Positions 61,746 to 64,000 of a DNA stretch of 64,000 bases are shown here, piece after piece. The DNA is taken from contig NZ_CP007033.1 of NCBI RefSeq assembly GCF_000512895.1, forward strand, positions 1,661,001-1,725,000. Direction: 5' to 3'. The position numbers were made by a program, and so were the translations under genes. The stretch is from Dehalobacter restrictus DSM 9455 (lineage in GTDB: Bacteria; Bacillota; Desulfitobacteriia; Desulfitobacteriales; Syntrophobotulaceae). How positions within the stretch are numbered: position 1 is the first letter of the stretch; every line of letters starts with the position of its first letter. The notes under the pieces were generated by a model. The model had not been told where the DNA came from. It searched no databases and saw only the letters and a list, made by a program, of their open reading frames with translations.

Positions 61746-63374
61746 TCATAAAACAGGCAAAAAATCTGTTAATGATTGCTTTATTTTTTGGTGGACCTGC
61801 ATCAGTTGGTCCTCATAACACTGCAGGTCCAGCGGATGATAGATATTCTCATGGCCGGAACCCCTCTTCCGTATTTTGCTGACACTGCCTGCGCCAAGAC
61901 CAATGATATTTTGCTGTTCTTCGATCACCGCAATATTATAGCGGCATTCTTTGCCCTGCAGGGCATAGCCGATATTCTCAAGGTTACCGGCAATATACTT
62001 TTGTCGGTACAGATAATACGGAATATATCCGCGCTGTTGAATCCTGCGATGGACTTCGCGCTGAATATCCTGCCAGTCTATAGCATCTTCACGGTTTGAA
62101 GCCGAATGGTTCTCCCAGGCCGCAGAGCCTCGTTTCAGCGCCAGGGCATGGACGGTAATGTTATCCGGTTGCAAAGCCAGTACTTTTTCCACACTGTCCA
62201 GGACTTCCTCAGATCCTTCACCCGGCAGTCCAAGGATCAAATCCATATTGATCACCCAGTCGGAAACATCTCTGGCTAGAAGAAAACATTCCCGGATATC
62301 GGCGGCCGTATGCCTGCGTCCAATCACGGGCAGGGTTGCCTCCTGCATGGTCTGAGGGTTAACGCTTATCCGGCTCACCCCAAAATTCTTCATGACTGTC
62401 AGTTTGGTATAGTCAATCGTATCTGGTCTACCGGCCTCAACAGAATATTCACACCGCTCAGCCTGTGGAATCTCGTCACGGATGGTTTCCAGCAGCATCT
62501 GCAGGTCGGCAGCGCTTAGCACCGTCGGTGTACCACCGCCGATATAAAGGCTATCGGCCTTCATACCCAGTCCCCGCATCATTTCCCCGGTTAGTTTGAC
62601 TTCCTTCTTCAGAGCTTTCAGATACCGGCAAAGCTGTTCGCTTTGCTTCCCAGCCAGGGAGTTGGACGGAAACGAGCAGTAGAAACAGCGGGACGGACAA
62701 AAGGGTATCGCAAGATAAACGCCGGCAAAATGCTCGGCTTCTTTCATCGTTTGACGGAAAGGCTGCTGAACCTGTTCGATCTGGTGAAGCAGGCTCACCT
62801 TTTCCTGGTCAACGAGGTAAAGTTCTCGCAGGATTTTATTCTTTTGTCCTTCGTCATATCCGAGATCGGTCATTTTGCCGATGATTTTACCAGGCCGTAT
62901 CCCGGTCAGACTTCCCCATGGAAGCTTTTTTCCGGTATATTCGGATAAAAATGTACATAATCCTCTCTTTAAAATGATCTGGGACAGCGGTTCTTTGCCG
63001 GGAAGCTTCAGTCTGTAGAAATCATCCGCTGATCCCGTCTGCACTGCCTTCGCATATTTTTTTCCGGTAGTTCTGTCGGTTAGGCAGATTTCATAAACCT
63101 TTTCCGAGGCAGTATTCACGGACTCTATGTTCAAGCAAAAACCTTCAGCATCAGACCGTTCATTATCAGCGGCAGACCGCATTATTCCAGCATCGGATCG
63201 AATGGCGGCTGATGGCATGTCATCCGATAGTACGTCGGAAGATAACTCTCCTGCCATGAGATTTCTGCCTGTTCTAAACTTTTTTCCCGGAAAAAAAGCT
63301 GCTATGATTTGTGAGCAGCTGGTCAGCATTTTCGGATCGATTGTGGAACTGCAAAGAAGAATGCTTTCCTCCAT
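61746..63374 (-). CDS. hemZ: HemZ-type radical SAM oxidase (coproporphyrinogen dehydrogenase-like)
   Basis: The 542-residue protein has the radical SAM cluster motif PFCPSRCFYCSFPS (C-x3-C-x2-C), GGGTPTVLSA and the HemN-type SVEAGRPDTI, plus a HemZ-specific N-terminal domain of about 160 residues. Residues 43-80 form an Ser/Asp/Ala-rich insertion of repetitive kind. HemZ is a HemN paralogue in Bacillus and Clostridia; its activity in anaerobic haem synthesis is not settled. One-base overlap with the next gene. Confidence 0.9.
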   Translation of the reverse strand: MEESILLCSSTIDPKMLTSCSQIIAAFFPGKKFRTGRNLMAGELSSDVLSDDMPSAAIRSDAGIMRSAADNERSDAEGFCLNIESVNTASEKVYEICLTDRTTGKKYAKAVQTGSADDFYRLKLPGKEPLSQIILKRGLCTFLSEYTGKKLPWGSLTGIRPGKIIGKMTDLGYDEGQKNKILRELYLVDQEKVSLLHQIEQVQQPFRQTMKEAEHFAGVYLAIPFCPSRCFYCSFPSNSLAGKQSEQLCRYLKALKKEVKLTGEMMRGLGMKADSLYIGGGTPTVLSAADLQMLLETIRDEIPQAERCEYSVEAGRPDTIDYTKLTVMKNFGVSRISVNPQTMQEATLPVIGRRHTAADIRECFLLARDVSDWVINMDLILGLPGEGSEEVLDSVEKVLALQPDNITVHALALKRGSAAWENHSASNREDAIDWQDIQREVHRRIQQRGYIPYYLYRQKYIAGNLENIGYALQGKECRYNIAVIEEQQNIIGLGAGSVSKIRKRGSGHENIYHPLDLQCYEDQLMQVHQKIKQSLTDFLPVL

Positions 63375-64000
63375 CAGGCCAGGTCTCCACTGATATATGG
63401 ATTTCTGGCCCTTTCCCGGCCAATGGATGTAAAGGATTCATGTCCGGGATAGACCAGGATTTGGTCATCCAAAACCATCAGTTTATCATGGATGCTGCTG
63501 AGTAGTTTATGAAAATCCCCCCCTGGAAAATCCGCTCTGCCGATGGAACAGTCAAAGAGCGTGTCCCCGCTGAACAGTACACCGTCCGTCAGCAGGCAGA
63601 TGCCGCCCGGTGTATGTCCCGGTGTATGGATTACTTTCATTTGAACTTCACCAATAAAGAATTCCTGACCGTCTTCCAGCAGTATTTCAGCTGGGGACAT
63701 CACATAGTCCTTACTGAACATTCTGGAAAGGTTTTTCTGAGGATCCGTCAGCATCCCTGCATCCTCCCTGTGGACGGCGACTTCAGCATGCAGGGTTTTT
63801 CTCAATTCTTCAGCTGCCCCGATATGGTCATAATGTCCGTGCGTCAAGATGATCCGTTCAACCTCGAGGTTATGCCTCCTCAGCAAATCCTTGATCATCG
63901 CACTACCCGATCCGGGATCGATGATTGCAGCCTTTTTAGTCTTGTCACAAGCCAGCACGTAGCAGTTCACACCCAAGACAGGCATAACTATTCTTTCAAT
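63374..64000 (-). CDS. Metallo-beta-lactamase-fold hydrolase (glyoxalase II-like), 5' end outside window
   Basis: The frame is open to the right edge: IERIVMPVLGVNCYVLACDK continues the usual N-terminus of this family, so the ATG at 63983-63985 is probably internal and the true start lies beyond the window. The metal site THGHYDHIG, HTPGHTPGG, FSGDTLF and the final PGHES are all present, as in YqgX/GloB-like hydrolases. Substrate unknown; it precedes hemZ in an operon as in many Firmicutes. Confidence 0.88.
   Translation of the reverse strand: MERIVMPVLGVNCYVLACDKTKKAAIIDPGSGSAMIKDLLRRHNLEVERIILTHGHYDHIGAAEELRKTLHAEVAVHREDAGMLTDPQKNLSRMFSKDYVMSPAEILLEDGQEFFIGEVQMKVIHTPGHTPGGICLLTDGVLFSGDTLFDCSIGRADFPGGDFHKLLSSIHDKLMVLDDQILVYPGHESFTSIGRERARNPYISGDLA

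Overview
The window looks like the chromosome of an anaerobic, endospore-forming Firmicute, most likely Peptococcaceae/Desulfitobacteriaceae (Dehalobacter or Desulfitobacterium type). This rests on a six-subunit Ech-type [NiFe]-hydrogenase with its nickel-insertion genes, sporulation genes (spo0A, a 22-residue spoVM, a spoVB-like flippase, a pdaB-like deacetylase), strong Shine-Dalgarno sites with ATG/GTG/TTG starts, and moderate G+C. The species call is inference; no rRNA is present.

Layout. 1-6.0 kb (minus): echABCDEF-hypA-hypB, a membrane hydrogenase operon whose last gene leaves the window. 6.4-12.7 kb: an aminotransferase, then a Bce/Mac-like ABC transporter with its own two-component system. 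12.7-16.4 kb: an accessory, decayed zone with a truncated alpha/beta-hydrolase, an Xre regulator plus membrane protein behind paired palindromes, an AraC-type remnant, a DUF1566-like membrane protein, a possible group II intron 3' end, and a short-chain dehydrogenase. 16.6-19.6 kb: a tightly overlapping operon of an Xre-TPR regulator, a YxlE-like peptide and an ABC-2 exporter. 19.8-30.8 kb: EF-G-like GTPase, SpoVB-like protein, surE, folE, a KhtTU-like K+/H+ antiporter, trans-aconitate methyltransferase, a TPR protein and a PLD-like lipoprotein. 30.8-32.8 kb: palindromic repeats and a complete IS4-family element. 32.8-41.4 kb: an LTA-synthase-like gene broken by a frameshift and preceded by a candidate attenuated leader, then a winged-helix protein, panB, a TIGR04086-type membrane protein, an FtsA-like protein, pfkA and a DnaA paralogue. 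41.5-51.4 kb: glnA, TPR protein, pdaB-like gene, yitT-type gene, tRNA-Arg, tmk, spo0A, ferredoxin and spoVM. 51.5-64 kb: DinG-like helicase, FliK/FlhB-like pair (the FliK-like gene frameshifted), flavin reductase-like protein, trxA, csoR-like repressor with its operator, aspS, hisS, hemZ and a metallo-beta-lactamase-fold hydrolase.

The more unusual signals are: a family of dispersed palindromic elements (five copies, full or partial); a DnaA-like AAA+ protein overlapping pfkA; two genes broken in the same way at five-A runs; a candidate leader RNA before the LTA-synthase gene; a structured, terminator-ended intergenic region at 37.1-37.27 kb; and the unlisted spoVM gene. No CRISPR array, prophage or clearly novel defence system was found.
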